A DNA stretch of 6,348 nucleotides from Dehalococcoides sp. (GTDB taxonomy: Bacteria > Chloroflexota > Dehalococcoidia > Dehalococcoidales > RBG-16-60-22), in contig DAOUZD010000044.1 in the NCBI GenBank assembly GCA_030665795.1, positions 1 through 6,348 on the forward strand. Direction: 5' to 3'. Under the pieces are notes generated by a model. It searched no databases and had not been told where the DNA came from. It saw only the letters and a list, made by a program, of their open reading frames with translations. Positions 1 through 6,051 of this stretch are shown here, one piece after another; the stretch's first letter is position 1; each line of letters opens with the position of its first letter. Made by a program: the position numbers and the translations under genes.

Positions 1-1558
1 TCACATATTTGTAAAAGTTCGTATAGTGCTGTTCACTCAGCCCCAGTTCAATCCAGGGCAGACGGCAAACATCTAGCATGTCAAACAAAGGGCGCAGTTT
101 CTGGTGATAGATTACTATGTCAACCTTCTCTTCGTCAGACCAGTTCTGCCCTTCTTCTATTTCTCTGGCAATGGTCCACGCCCGGGTGTGATGTGCGCCT
201 ATGTCTGAGGTAGCATACGCTAGCGCCATTGAAATCCCGGCGCGGCAGTCGTAGGCCGACTGCTCAAGACCCTTAACATGGAGGATGATTTTGTTCATTT
301 CAGGCCACTTCTCGATAATGCGGTGAGACCCATCAGCAAGAATGTTACCGATGCCGTGCCGGTTAGCGATTTTTTGTATCAGTTCCAGGATAGCATCCTC
401 ATCTCCCCAGGTGATCTCCCTGCCATCAAGGTCGGAGAGTGACAATATCCCCTTCTCGTACCCCTCTATTACGGCGCCCACAATGTTGCCCGTCGAGATC
501 GTATCTATCCCCAGCTCATCACAAAGTTGGATTGCAGAAAGTATCGCAGCGAAATTGTCGATTCCCAAGTTCGGTCCTAGCATGGCACATGATTCATATT
601 CTGGCCCCTCAATTATTGTGCCGGTGTATTTTCCGTTCTTCACAAGGCAAATATTGCCGCAACACATGGAGCATGAGAAACAGGCGTTATCACCTATCTT
701 ATACTGGTTGAGCATCATCGCCCCATTGACCTGGTCATGCTTGGCAAAAACGCTGTCCTTAAAATTGTATGCCGGCAGAATCCCCTTCTCGTTGGCGTAC
801 TCAATAATGTTCATCAAGCCTTCCTGCTGCCACATTTTGAAATACTTATGTTCCGCCATGTATTTGTAAGCTTTGTCAGCCTCCGTCATCAGCCCGGCCA
901 CATTATAGGTCGGAAGGTCTTTGTGTCCCCGCACTACAATCGCCTTGAGGTTCTTCGACCCCATGATTGCGCCTATGCCTGTCCTTCCGGCATTGCGGCT
1001 CCAGTCGGCGTTGACACAGGCGAACTTTACCATGTTCTCACCAGCCACGCCGATGGTAGCAACACGGACAGCATAGGTGCCCAGCCGCTCTTTTATCATT
1101 CCCTCAGCTTCCAGACAACTTTTTCCTTTCAGTTCAGGCATGGGCAGTATAGTCGTTTCACCATTGTCGTTGAAAAGGACGGATAATTCCGGCGCCCTGC
1201 CGGTAATGGAGAGAACATCGATTCCCGTCTGCCGGAGTTCGACGCCGAAGCCACCGCCCATAGAGGAATCACCGTAGAGGCCGGTAGCCGGTGAGATGGC
1301 AACAAAGGAATTCTTTCCCGATGAGGGCAGGTAAACCCCGGTCAGAGGTCCAGGTGCAACAACCAGGAGATTCTCCGGGCCAAGGGGGTCTACTCTGAAA
1401 TCATGCTTCTTCAGATTGTCCCAGACTAGTTTCGCACCAAAGCCGCGCCCCCCGATATACTTTTCAACGAAGGTGTCCGATAGGTCCCAGCGCTTGGCAG
1501 TGCCCTTGGTAAGGTCTACATGCAGGTGTTTGTTAAAATATCCGCTCTTTATACTCAT
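1..1558 (-). CDS. aor: Aldehyde:ferredoxin oxidoreductase family large subunit, tungsten/molybdenum bis-pterin enzyme (C-terminus beyond window)
   Basis: The minus frame is open from an ATG at 1558-1556 to the window edge: 519 codons, with the family usually near 600 residues, so roughly the last 80-100 are missing. AOR enzymes oxidise aldehydes to acids, or reduce acids at low potential, using a tungsten (or molybdenum) bis-pterin and one [4Fe-4S] cluster. Visible family signatures are GGRGFGAK (residues 37-44), GPLTG (70-74), RNAGRTGIGAIMGSKNLKAI (188-207), PEYE (319-322), LGPNLGI (327-333) and SDIGAHHTRAW (451-461). Cluster ligands by comparison with Pyrococcus furiosus AOR are C293, C296, C300 and, far downstream, C498 in the LDVCRLPW context. 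E320 or E322 and H456 or H457 probably match that enzyme's active-site Glu and His. There is no signal peptide, so it is cytoplasmic. The start overlaps the stop of the ferredoxin gene (ATGA), and that gene's GAAGAG serves as a modest ribosome binding site. The substrate is not deducible. A BamB-like or other AOR subclass role is possible. Confidence 0.95.
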   Translation of the reverse strand, partial: MSIKSGYFNKHLHVDLTKGTAKRWDLSDTFVEKYIGGRGFGAKLVWDNLKKHDFRVDPLGPENLLVVAPGPLTGVYLPSSGKNSFVAISPATGLYGDSSMGGGFGVELRQTGIDVLSITGRAPELSVLFNDNGETTILPMPELKGKSCLEAEGMIKERLGTYAVRVATIGVAGENMVKFACVNADWSRNAGRTGIGAIMGSKNLKAIVVRGHKDLPTYNVAGLMTEADKAYKYMAEHKYFKMWQQEGLMNIIEYANEKGILPAYNFKDSVFAKHDQVNGAMMLNQYKIGDNACFSCSMCCGNICLVKNGKYTGTIIEGPEYESCAMLGPNLGIDNFAAILSAIQLCDELGIDTISTGNIVGAVIEGYEKGILSLSDLDGREITWGDEDAILELIQKIANRHGIGNILADGSHRIIEKWPEMNKIILHVKGLEQSAYDCRAGISMALAYATSDIGAHHTRAWTIAREIEEGQNWSDEEKVDIVIYHQKLRPLFDMLDVCRLPWIELGLSEQHYTNFYKYV

Positions 1559-2088
1559 AGCTCTTCTTTCCCTATCTCGGCGTAGTGGATGACCTTCCTT
1601 TCACCCTTCTCATAGAACTCAATTTCTTTCATCTGGGTATAGCTCAAGACATTGTTGAGGCGTTTGGATTCACCTAGGGCGGCCTCCGGTATGAGTCTGA
1701 GCGCTCCTGTCGGACATTTCTTGACGCACTCCGGGTCTCCTCCACACATATCACATATGATAGGCAGGTTACAATCGTCATGTACGTATATCGCTCCGAA
1801 AGGGCATGCTTCCACACATTTATAACAGGAAATGCAATTCTCTTTGTCCAGTTGCACGATGCCCTCGACCAATCGTAAGGCATCAACGGGACACACTTGC
1901 GCGCATGTGAGCACTTTACACTGTCCGCACACAATCGGCATTCTCATGACCGGATGAGGGTATGTGGTCAGTACTCTTATCGCTGCCTTCTTCGGATTGT
2001 TCACTCCGAAATGTTTGATGGCACATACAAGTTCACAGAGCCTGCAACCGGAACACTGTTCCGGAATTACCGTTAGCCTTTTTCGCAT
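1555..2088 (-). CDS. Four-cluster [4Fe-4S] ferredoxin-like electron-transfer subunit, partner of the AOR enzyme
   Basis: This 177-residue protein carries four cysteine motifs, enough for four [4Fe-4S] clusters: C12-x2-C15-x2-C18-x3-C22, C54-x2-C57-x4-C62-x3-C66-P, C85-x2-C88-x2-C91-x3-C95-P and C112-x2-C115-x5-C121-x3-C125-P. An extra cysteine, C106, falls outside the motifs. The layout is that of the HycB/CooF/DmsB-type polyferredoxin family, which wires electrons between a catalytic subunit and a carrier. The sequence has no signal peptide or membrane segment. The last 40 or so residues are charged and cysteine-free and may be a docking tail. A GGAGG ribosome binding site at 2097-2101, 8 bases before the ATG, makes the start secure, and a promoter lies just upstream. 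The stop codon overlaps the AOR start, implying coupled translation and a stable complex, as known for AorA-AorB of Aromatoleum. No flavin subunit gene is visible upstream; one could lie past the window edge. Confidence 0.93.
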   Translation of the reverse strand: MRKRLTVIPEQCSGCRLCELVCAIKHFGVNNPKKAAIRVLTTYPHPVMRMPIVCGQCKVLTCAQVCPVDALRLVEGIVQLDKENCISCYKCVEACPFGAIYVHDDCNLPIICDMCGGDPECVKKCPTGALRLIPEAALGESKRLNNVLSYTQMKEIEFYEKGERKVIHYAEIGKEEL

Positions 2089-2118
2089 GAGATAATCCTC
2101 CAGAAAACGCGTGAGAAT

Positions 2119-2147
2119 ATTATACCACGCTTTGTCTTTTTTGCCTT
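2119..2147 (-). promoter_or_regulatory. Extended -10 promoter of the ferredoxin-AOR operon
   Basis: On the minus strand TATAAT occupies 2124-2119 and is preceded by TGG at 2127-2125, giving the extended -10 form TGnTATAAT. A weak -35, AAGGCA (3 of 6 matches to TTGACA), lies 17 bases upstream at 2147-2142, as expected when an extended -10 compensates. Transcription would start near 2112, leaving a leader of about 24 bases that contains the GGAGG ribosome binding site at 2101-2097. The call rests on consensus matching only. No activator or repressor site is obvious. Confidence 0.65.
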
Positions 2148-2274
2148 ACTTCAGTATCAATAGTCGCCGAGAGAAATTTCATTGTCTCTTCATTCACTCT
2201 GTTAATGGTTCTGAGTTTGTTAAACACTTGCCCATTTTGTGTGAAACCTCCATTAGAGTTTCAGGTGTTTCCAC
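2120..2274 (-). pseudogene. Possible small frameshifted gene, or two tiny coupled ORFs, upstream of the ferredoxin gene
   Basis: A GTG at 2274-2272 sits 7 bases after GGAGG (2286-2282), an ideal ribosome binding site distance, and opens a 26-codon frame (starting VETPETLMEV, ending NSEPLTE) that stops at 2196-2194. That stop overlaps a GTG at 2197-2195 in another frame, which opens 25 codons (starting VNEETMKFL, ending KRQSVV) and stops at 2122-2120 inside the -10 box of the next promoter. A single-base loss near 2197 in an original gene of about 52 codons would explain the layout. Alternatively the GTGA overlap couples two microproteins. The first frame's LMEVSHKMGKCLTNSEP vaguely recalls the N-terminal helix of YlbF/YmcA-type proteins, but the match is too weak to name. 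An ATG at 2281-2279 in the second ORF's frame is blocked by a TGA at its seventh codon. Chance remains a real possibility. Confidence 0.22.
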
Positions 2275-2327
2275 TGTTCATCCTCCCCCTACATTAGTGA
2301 CATGCCAGTAGTCCATTAAATTGATAA

Positions 2328-2355
2328 TTGACAGCTACCGTGGTAGAAATATGAT
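2328..2355 (+). promoter_or_regulatory. Near-consensus sigma70-type promoter on the plus strand with an operator-like repeat in its spacer
   Basis: TTGACA at 2328-2333 matches the -35 consensus fully, and TATGAT at 2350-2355 matches the -10 in 5 of 6 positions, with a 16-base spacer. Within the spacer, CTACCGTGGTAG (2335-2346) is an inverted repeat with 5-base arms and a 2-base centre, placed where a bound repressor would block polymerase. Transcription would begin near 2362 and read toward the ORFs at 2425 and 2517, then antisense into the 3' end of the ligase gene. It opposes every well-supported gene in the window. Activity and the cognate regulator are unknown. Confidence 0.5.
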
Positions 2356-2424
2356 AAGGGTGAAAAGTTGAGATAATACTTCTGGCACCTATGTTTCCAT
2401 CCCGATTCCAACAGGCAGGATACC

Positions 2425-2487
2425 ATGGACATTGATAAAGCAAGAAAACAGCTCATAAGTGACATGATGCAAATGTGCTTGAACTGA
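2425..2487 (+). CDS. Putative 20-codon ORF (leader peptide or gene remnant)
   Basis: An ATG at 2425-2427 follows CAGGCAGGATACC, which contains an AGGA ribosome binding core at suitable distance, and opens a 20-codon frame beginning MDIDKARKQL and ending MMQMCLN before TGA at 2485-2487. It lies about 65 bases downstream of the predicted plus-strand promoter start and 29 bases before the next plus-strand ORF, which is a leader-peptide-like arrangement. The residues suggest a short amphipathic helix. I recognise no family. It may equally be the start of a gene broken by a stop codon, or chance. Confidence 0.22.
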   Translation: MDIDKARKQLISDMMQMCLN

Positions 2488-2516
2488 ACAGTCTTAGTCA
2501 ACCATAGGGGGGTAAT

Positions 2517-2717
2517 ATGATGAGAAAGTATCTTGCAATCTTGGCTCTACTTGCTCTCCTGACTCAGCTTTTCTTAGGTTACGTATTTCTGTCTCAGCTC
2601 TGGTTTTTCTATCTTGCCCGTGGGATTTCGTGGTACTTTGTCAAATATGATGCGCCTGGGTCGCTTATATCGGGGCAAATTCTGTTCACAGAATATGTTT
2701 ACTTCCTCCTCGGTTAG
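2517..2717 (+). pseudogene. Truncated 5' end of a secreted or membrane protein gene running antisense into the ligase 3' end
   Basis: The plus-strand ORF begins ATGATG at 2517-2522 after AGGGGGG (2506-2512). The second ATG (2520) has the better spacing of 7 bases and gives MRKYLAILALLALLTQLFLG, a basic residue pair followed by a long hydrophobic core like a signal peptide or membrane anchor. From 2574 onward the frame lies opposite the ligase coding sequence, so the remaining 47 or so codons are probably read-through of an unrelated gene. The ligase C-terminus looks complete, so this plus-strand gene would be the one that lost its body, for example by deletion or rearrangement close to 2573. 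The alternative is a real small membrane protein of about 65 residues overlapping the ligase tail to tail. A possible promoter lies upstream at 2328-2355. Confidence 0.3.
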
Positions 2718-4121
2718 AGTTTCACCTGGCTTGGGGTCAATAACCGCTGTGGCTATTTCGCCCAATCTTTCATCAGGGATTCCAATTACTCCCACATCAT
2801 AGATTTTGGGGTGACTCTGGAGAATCTCCTCCAATTCAACTGGATAGATATTTTCTCCCCCGGTGATGATTACATCCTTCTTTCTGTCAACGAGGTAGAT
2901 GAAACCTTCGCTACCCATCCTAGCCATATCACCGGTATACAGCCAGCCGTTCTTGATAGTTTCCGCTGTCCTCTCTGGGTTCTTATAGTATTCCTTCATA
3001 ACCCCGTTACCCTTGACAACCAGCTCTCCAATTTCTCCTTGAGCAACATCTTCGCCGCTATCATTTACGATGCGCGCTTCCCAGTTAAAGCCGGCTTTGC
3101 CGATTGCTCCCACTTTTCTCTCATTTTCTATGCCAAGGTGAACGCATCCTGGTCCTGTGGCTTCGCTTAGTCCGTAGTTGGTGTCATACTGCATATCGGG
3201 AAAGTATTCCTTCCAGTGTTTAACCAGACTGGGAGGTACAGGTTGAGCACCAATGTGCATAAGGCGCCAGCAGCTTAGGTCGTAGTCCTCTTTCCTGAGT
3301 TCTCCCCTGTCCATTGCTCCGAGGATATCCTGAGCCCATGGTACCAGTAACCATACTATTGTTCCTCTCTCTTTATAGACAGCTTCAAAGATATACTGGG
3401 GGCTTATTTCAGTCAGTATCGTAGCTCGACTGCCAACAATCAGACTGCCAAACCAGTGCATTTTAGCCCCGGTATGGTATAACGGGGGAAGAAGAATAAA
3501 ATTATCCTCATGTTTTTGGTAGTGGTGACAGTTCTCGGTTATAGCTGCACATTCCATATTCTTGTGGGTCAGCAGTATTGGCTTTGGTTCTCCGGTAGTG
3601 CCTGAGGTGAAGTAGAGCCCGCACCCATCTTCGTCGCTTAACCCTATATCTACAGGTTTGGAGGATGCCTTAGCGATTAAACTCTCAAAGTCTTCCATGG
3701 CTTTAGGCAGGTTCTGACCGATAAAGATATAGTTCTTTATTGTCGGTAACTGGGAACGAATAGCCTCTACCCTTTCAGTAAATTCTTCACCCAAAATCAT
3801 TACCTTGGCTTTGGCTATATCAGCGCAGTACTTGATATCTCTACTGATGAACCTGAAGTTGAGGGGAACTGCCCATGCTCCGGTTCTTATGATACCAAAA
3901 TAAGCTTCAAGCCAGTTTATGGAGTTCATCATCAGGAGAATTACTTTATCACCTTTGCTAACTCCTCTATCTATGAGGGCATTAGCTATCCTGTTAGCCC
4001 TGTCATCAAACTCCTTCCAGGTGATTTCATGTCTTATCTTTTGACTTGGTCTTAGCTCAATGAGGGCGCTGTCTTCAGGATACAGCCTGGCATTTCTGGC
4101 CAGCATCTCGGCTATGGTCAT
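2574..4121 (-). CDS. AMP-dependent acyl-CoA synthetase/ligase, class I adenylate-forming (ANL) family
   Basis: This 515-residue enzyme should convert a carboxylic acid, ATP and CoA to an acyl-CoA, AMP and pyrophosphate in the cytoplasm. The ANL core motifs are intact: the phosphate loop YFTSGTTGEPKP at 170-181, NYGLSE at 315-320, YTGD at 395-398, the hinge region VDRKKDVIITGGENIYP at 411-427 and, near the end, NPTGKIEK with the adenylation lysine K503. Length is normal for FadD-like or aryl/medium-chain acid ligases, and neither end looks truncated. The pocket region around LPPLYHTGAKMHWF (211-224) does not let me name the acid. The ATG at 4121-4119 is preceded by GGAGGAGGTG (4140-4131), a very strong ribosome binding site. 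The gene is last in the TRAP operon, 40 bases after dctM, which suggests it activates the imported acid (inference). A hairpin spans the dctM stop just upstream. Its start may therefore respond to local RNA structure. Confidence 0.95.
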   Translation of the reverse strand: MTIAEMLARNARLYPEDSALIELRPSQKIRHEITWKEFDDRANRIANALIDRGVSKGDKVILLMMNSINWLEAYFGIIRTGAWAVPLNFRFISRDIKYCADIAKAKVMILGEEFTERVEAIRSQLPTIKNYIFIGQNLPKAMEDFESLIAKASSKPVDIGLSDEDGCGLYFTSGTTGEPKPILLTHKNMECAAITENCHHYQKHEDNFILLPPLYHTGAKMHWFGSLIVGSRATILTEISPQYIFEAVYKERGTIVWLLVPWAQDILGAMDRGELRKEDYDLSCWRLMHIGAQPVPPSLVKHWKEYFPDMQYDTNYGLSEATGPGCVHLGIENERKVGAIGKAGFNWEARIVNDSGEDVAQGEIGELVVKGNGVMKEYYKNPERTAETIKNGWLYTGDMARMGSEGFIYLVDRKKDVIITGGENIYPVELEEILQSHPKIYDVGVIGIPDERLGEIATAVIDPKPGETLTEEEVNIFCEQNLPRYKRPRRIIFDKVPRNPTGKIEKPELRQKYVT

Positions 4122-4146
4122 CTATCAACTCACCTCCTCCACAGGT

Positions 4147-4179
4147 AGTCAGGCTACAGGCTTAATAGGTAGCCAGACT
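4147..4179 (-). promoter_or_regulatory. Intercistronic hairpin across the dctM stop codon
   Basis: AGTCAGGCTAC (4147-4157) and GTAGCCAGACT (4169-4179) are inverted repeats with 10 of 11 positions paired (one mismatch at 4151/4175) around an 11-base loop. The element begins in the last codons of dctM, holds its stop codon (4164-4162) in the loop, and ends 7 bases before the ligase ribosome binding site at 4140-4131. No U-run follows in the minus-strand RNA, so it is not a rho-independent terminator. Likely roles are 3' end protection after processing, or tuning of ligase translation. It could also be chance. Confidence 0.4.
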
Positions 4180-5466
4180 GGGTAAAAAGGTAGCAATCTG
4201 GGGAAAAGCCATCAGTATACAAACAGCAACAATCAATGCTGCAAGGAATGGGAATATTCCTTTAAAGATGGTTTCTAGAGACACGTCCTCAGCAATTCCT
4301 TTGATGACATATACATTGATCCCCACCGGCGGTGTGATTACTCCCATCTCAGTCACCAATACTATTATCACCCCGAACCATATTGGGTCAAAGCCTAAAG
4401 CTAGAACCACCGGGTAGAGGATAGGGATAGTGAGGGTAACTAAGGCTAGAGCATCCATAAAAAAGCCGCCCAAGAGGTACATGAGAACTATCACTCCCAT
4501 AACAACCATAGTGGGGAGAGAAAGCCCACCTACCCAATCAGCAAGGACAAGTGGAATCTTGGTCACCGCCATGAAATGGCCGAATATGACCGCCCCGGTA
4601 ACGATGATTATGACCTCGCAAGTTACCTTCACGGTGTCTTTAACTGCAAAGAGAAATCCTTGCCAATTTAGTTGCCGCCGGGCTAGGCCGATGAGCAAAG
4701 CACCAGCTGCACCCGCGGCTCCAGCCTGTATTGGGCTGAACCAGCCGAGGAACAGTCCTCCTATCACTAAGATAAATAAGACTAGCATCTCACTAATTCC
4801 GGTGAGCCCTGCCATCTTCTCTTTGTAACTTGTTGGCTTACCTGGTGGGGCAAGAGTAGGGCAGCGCCAACAGACAAGGAACACGACAGCCATAAAAAGG
4901 GTAGCCAGGAGTATACCAGGAAAAACACCAGCTATAAAAAGCTTCCCTATAGACTGCTCAGTCAATATCCCGTAAACAATAAAGATGGTGCTAGGAGGAA
5001 TCAGTATACCCAGGCTACCGGCAGCGGCAACACTGCCAGTGGCTAATGAATCATCATAGCTATACCTCTTCATCTCTGGCAGGGATACCCTCCCCATGGC
5101 GGCGGCAGTGGCACTGGTCGAACCGCAGATAGCGGCAAAACCAGCGCAGCCGACAATAGTAGCCATAGCTAAACCACCACGCATTTGACCAAAAATTGTA
5201 TGGCTGGCATCGTACAGTCTCCGGCTCATTCCGGAGGCGAAGGCAACGGAGCCCATGAATATGAACATGGGTATAACAGTGAGAGAGTAGGAGGAGAAAA
5301 CGGCGAAAACATCCCTCGCCAGAAGGCTAAGCCCTGCCTCCGGCGAAACTAAGTAACAGAAACCAATAAGTCCGACAAAGGCCATGGCAAAGCCGACTGG
5401 CATGCTAAGGAGGAAAATAAGAACCAGAACGAAAATGCCTATGATGCCAGCGGTAATCGGATTCAC
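4162..5466 (-). CDS. dctM: TRAP transporter large permease, DctM family
   Basis: The 434-residue polytopic membrane protein is full length for DctM/SiaM-type permeases, which carry the solute with sodium coupling across the inner membrane. Family marks include IPMFIFMGSVAFASGMSRRLYD (65-86), GSTSATAAAMGRVSLPEMKR (115-134), the LATGSVAAAGSLGILIPPS stretch (141-159), TEQSIGKLFIAGVFPGILL (169-187) and, in the second half, TEMGVITPPVGINVYVIKG (372-390). The two glycine/proline-rich IPPS and TPPVG turns correspond to the paired substrate and sodium-binding hairpins of the inverted-repeat elevator fold. About a dozen hydrophobic segments run throughout. The start is a GTG (5466-5464) overlapping the dctQ stop as GTGA, with GGTGA four bases upstream, so translation is coupled. 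There is no TAXI-type fusion. The substrate is unknown; organic acids are usual for this family. Confidence 0.96.
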   Translation of the reverse strand: MNPITAGIIGIFVLVLIFLLSMPVGFAMAFVGLIGFCYLVSPEAGLSLLARDVFAVFSSYSLTVIPMFIFMGSVAFASGMSRRLYDASHTIFGQMRGGLAMATIVGCAGFAAICGSTSATAAAMGRVSLPEMKRYSYDDSLATGSVAAAGSLGILIPPSTIFIVYGILTEQSIGKLFIAGVFPGILLATLFMAVVFLVCWRCPTLAPPGKPTSYKEKMAGLTGISEMLVLFILVIGGLFLGWFSPIQAGAAGAAGALLIGLARRQLNWQGFLFAVKDTVKVTCEVIIIVTGAVIFGHFMAVTKIPLVLADWVGGLSLPTMVVMGVIVLMYLLGGFFMDALALVTLTIPILYPVVLALGFDPIWFGVIIVLVTEMGVITPPVGINVYVIKGIAEDVSLETIFKGIFPFLAALIVAVCILMAFPQIATFLPSLATY

Positions 5467-5963
5467 CTTTTCACCGCTTTCGTCACTGACCTAAGAAATT
5501 CCACCAGCAACACCAAACAGATTGGAATGCAGCAGAAAGCTATCGCGTGGACGAATGGATAGAAGGGAATCCTCTGGGTCATGGAGACTTCCCCGGTGGT
5601 CTGGAGAACGCGACCGAAGTCGTAGCTCTGCCAAGCCAGTAGGGCAAACAGTGCCAGTCCAAGGAGAGAGACAAAAGCAGTGATGCTTGCTCGGGCTCGC
5701 TTGGGCAGGCGCATTACGAAAAATTCTACCTGAATGTGCCCACGCAAGACCTGGGTATAGGCGATACCGAAGGCAATTATTACAACCCCTAAAAAGCCAA
5801 CAATCTCAATGGCACCGGGGATGGGGTGCTTCAAGAACTTGATTCCAATTATGTCAGCCACAGTGAGGCCAAGCATAGCCACCACACCAACACCCGCCAC
5901 CCAGTTAAACCAGTTGCTAAGAGAACTGGCAAATCTTTCTAGGCGGTCCATTTTACCCGACAT
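5463..5963 (-). CDS. dctQ: TRAP transporter small permease, DctQ family
   Basis: This 166-residue protein has four predicted membrane helices (about residues 20-44, 52-73, 92-114 and 135-157), the standard DctQ topology. The family stretch runs from PIPGAIEIVGFLGVVIIAF (48-66) to QVLRGHIQVEFF (71-82). DctQ packs against DctM and helps dock the periplasmic binding protein. The chosen ATG at 5963-5961 has only a weak ribosome binding site (the ATGAG just upstream). A second ATG four codons in (5951) follows GGGTAA and is a credible alternative, changing only the first four residues. It is separated from dctP by an 88-base gap that carries a GC-rich hairpin, and its stop overlaps the dctM GTG. 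Confidence 0.94.
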   Translation of the reverse strand: MSGKMDRLERFASSLSNWFNWVAGVGVVAMLGLTVADIIGIKFLKHPIPGAIEIVGFLGVVIIAFGIAYTQVLRGHIQVEFFVMRLPKRARASITAFVSLLGLALFALLAWQSYDFGRVLQTTGEVSMTQRIPFYPFVHAIAFCCIPICLVLLVEFLRSVTKAVKR

Positions 5964-5981
5964 AGACTCATACCATTCGTT

Positions 5982-6021
5982 GGGGGTACCCGAAATCTAA
6001 CATCTACTCACGGGCACCCCC
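5982..6021 (-). promoter_or_regulatory. GC-rich intercistronic hairpin between dctP and dctQ
   Basis: In the minus-strand RNA, GGGGGUGCCCG (6021-6011) pairs with CGGGUACCCCC (5992-5982): 11 base pairs, one of them G-U, around an 18-base loop. The wobble exists only in the minus-strand RNA; the plus strand would have an A-C mismatch, which agrees with a role in the operon transcript. No U-run follows, so full termination is unlikely. Such elements commonly stabilise the upstream binding-protein message so that it outnumbers the permeases. A smaller 5-pair hairpin (ATGAC/GTCAT, 6036-6051) sits directly after the dctP stop. Confidence 0.5.
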
Positions 6022-6051
6022 ACTAAGTTTATTTCATGACTATCCGGTCAT

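Larger units (their letters stand above)
2089..2573. other. 485-base intergenic region between the two operons, with divergent signals and short ORFs
   Basis: This region separates the end of the acyl-CoA ligase gene from the ferredoxin gene and looks more AT-rich than the genes around it. It contains the ferredoxin-AOR promoter, a near-consensus plus-strand promoter with an inverted repeat in its spacer, two plus-strand ORFs with ribosome binding sites, and two tiny overlapping minus-strand ORFs. I looked for a rho-independent terminator for the ligase operon (GC stem followed by a T-run on the minus strand) and found none. The density of partial gene signals fits a degraded or rearranged junction, but small functional genes cannot be excluded. 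Confidence 0.6.

Noticed and set aside
342..1277. Several plus-strand ORFs opposite the AOR gene
   Set aside because: They lie entirely opposite a long minus-strand frame with unmistakable AOR motifs, have low-complexity Ser/Pro/Ile-rich translations and no family motifs; they are shadow frames.
1674..1934. Second minus-strand frame inside the ferredoxin gene
   Set aside because: It overlaps the clear four-cluster ferredoxin frame and lacks the cysteine spacing of any family.
2290..2345. Minus-strand promoter for the tiny ORF at 2274
   Set aside because: The best -10-like match (TAATGT) abuts the ribosome binding site, so the start point would fall within it, and there is no convincing -35.
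2316..2501. Minus-strand ORF of 61 codons in the intergenic region
   Set aside because: It needs a TTG start preceded by a C-run, not a ribosome binding site, and runs opposite the plus-strand promoter and ORFs; composition is not protein-like.
2089..2573. Rho-independent terminator for the ligase operon
   Set aside because: No GC-rich stem followed by a T-run was found on the minus strand here; termination may be rho-dependent or the transcript may read through.
2811..3170. Plus-strand ORF of 119 codons opposite the ligase
   Set aside because: Fully antisense to the conserved C-terminal ANL motifs and shows no motif of its own.
4430..4828. Plus-strand ORF of 132 codons opposite dctM
   Set aside because: Thr/Pro/Lys-rich translation is what the reverse of a hydrophobic membrane-protein gene produces; dctM is certain.
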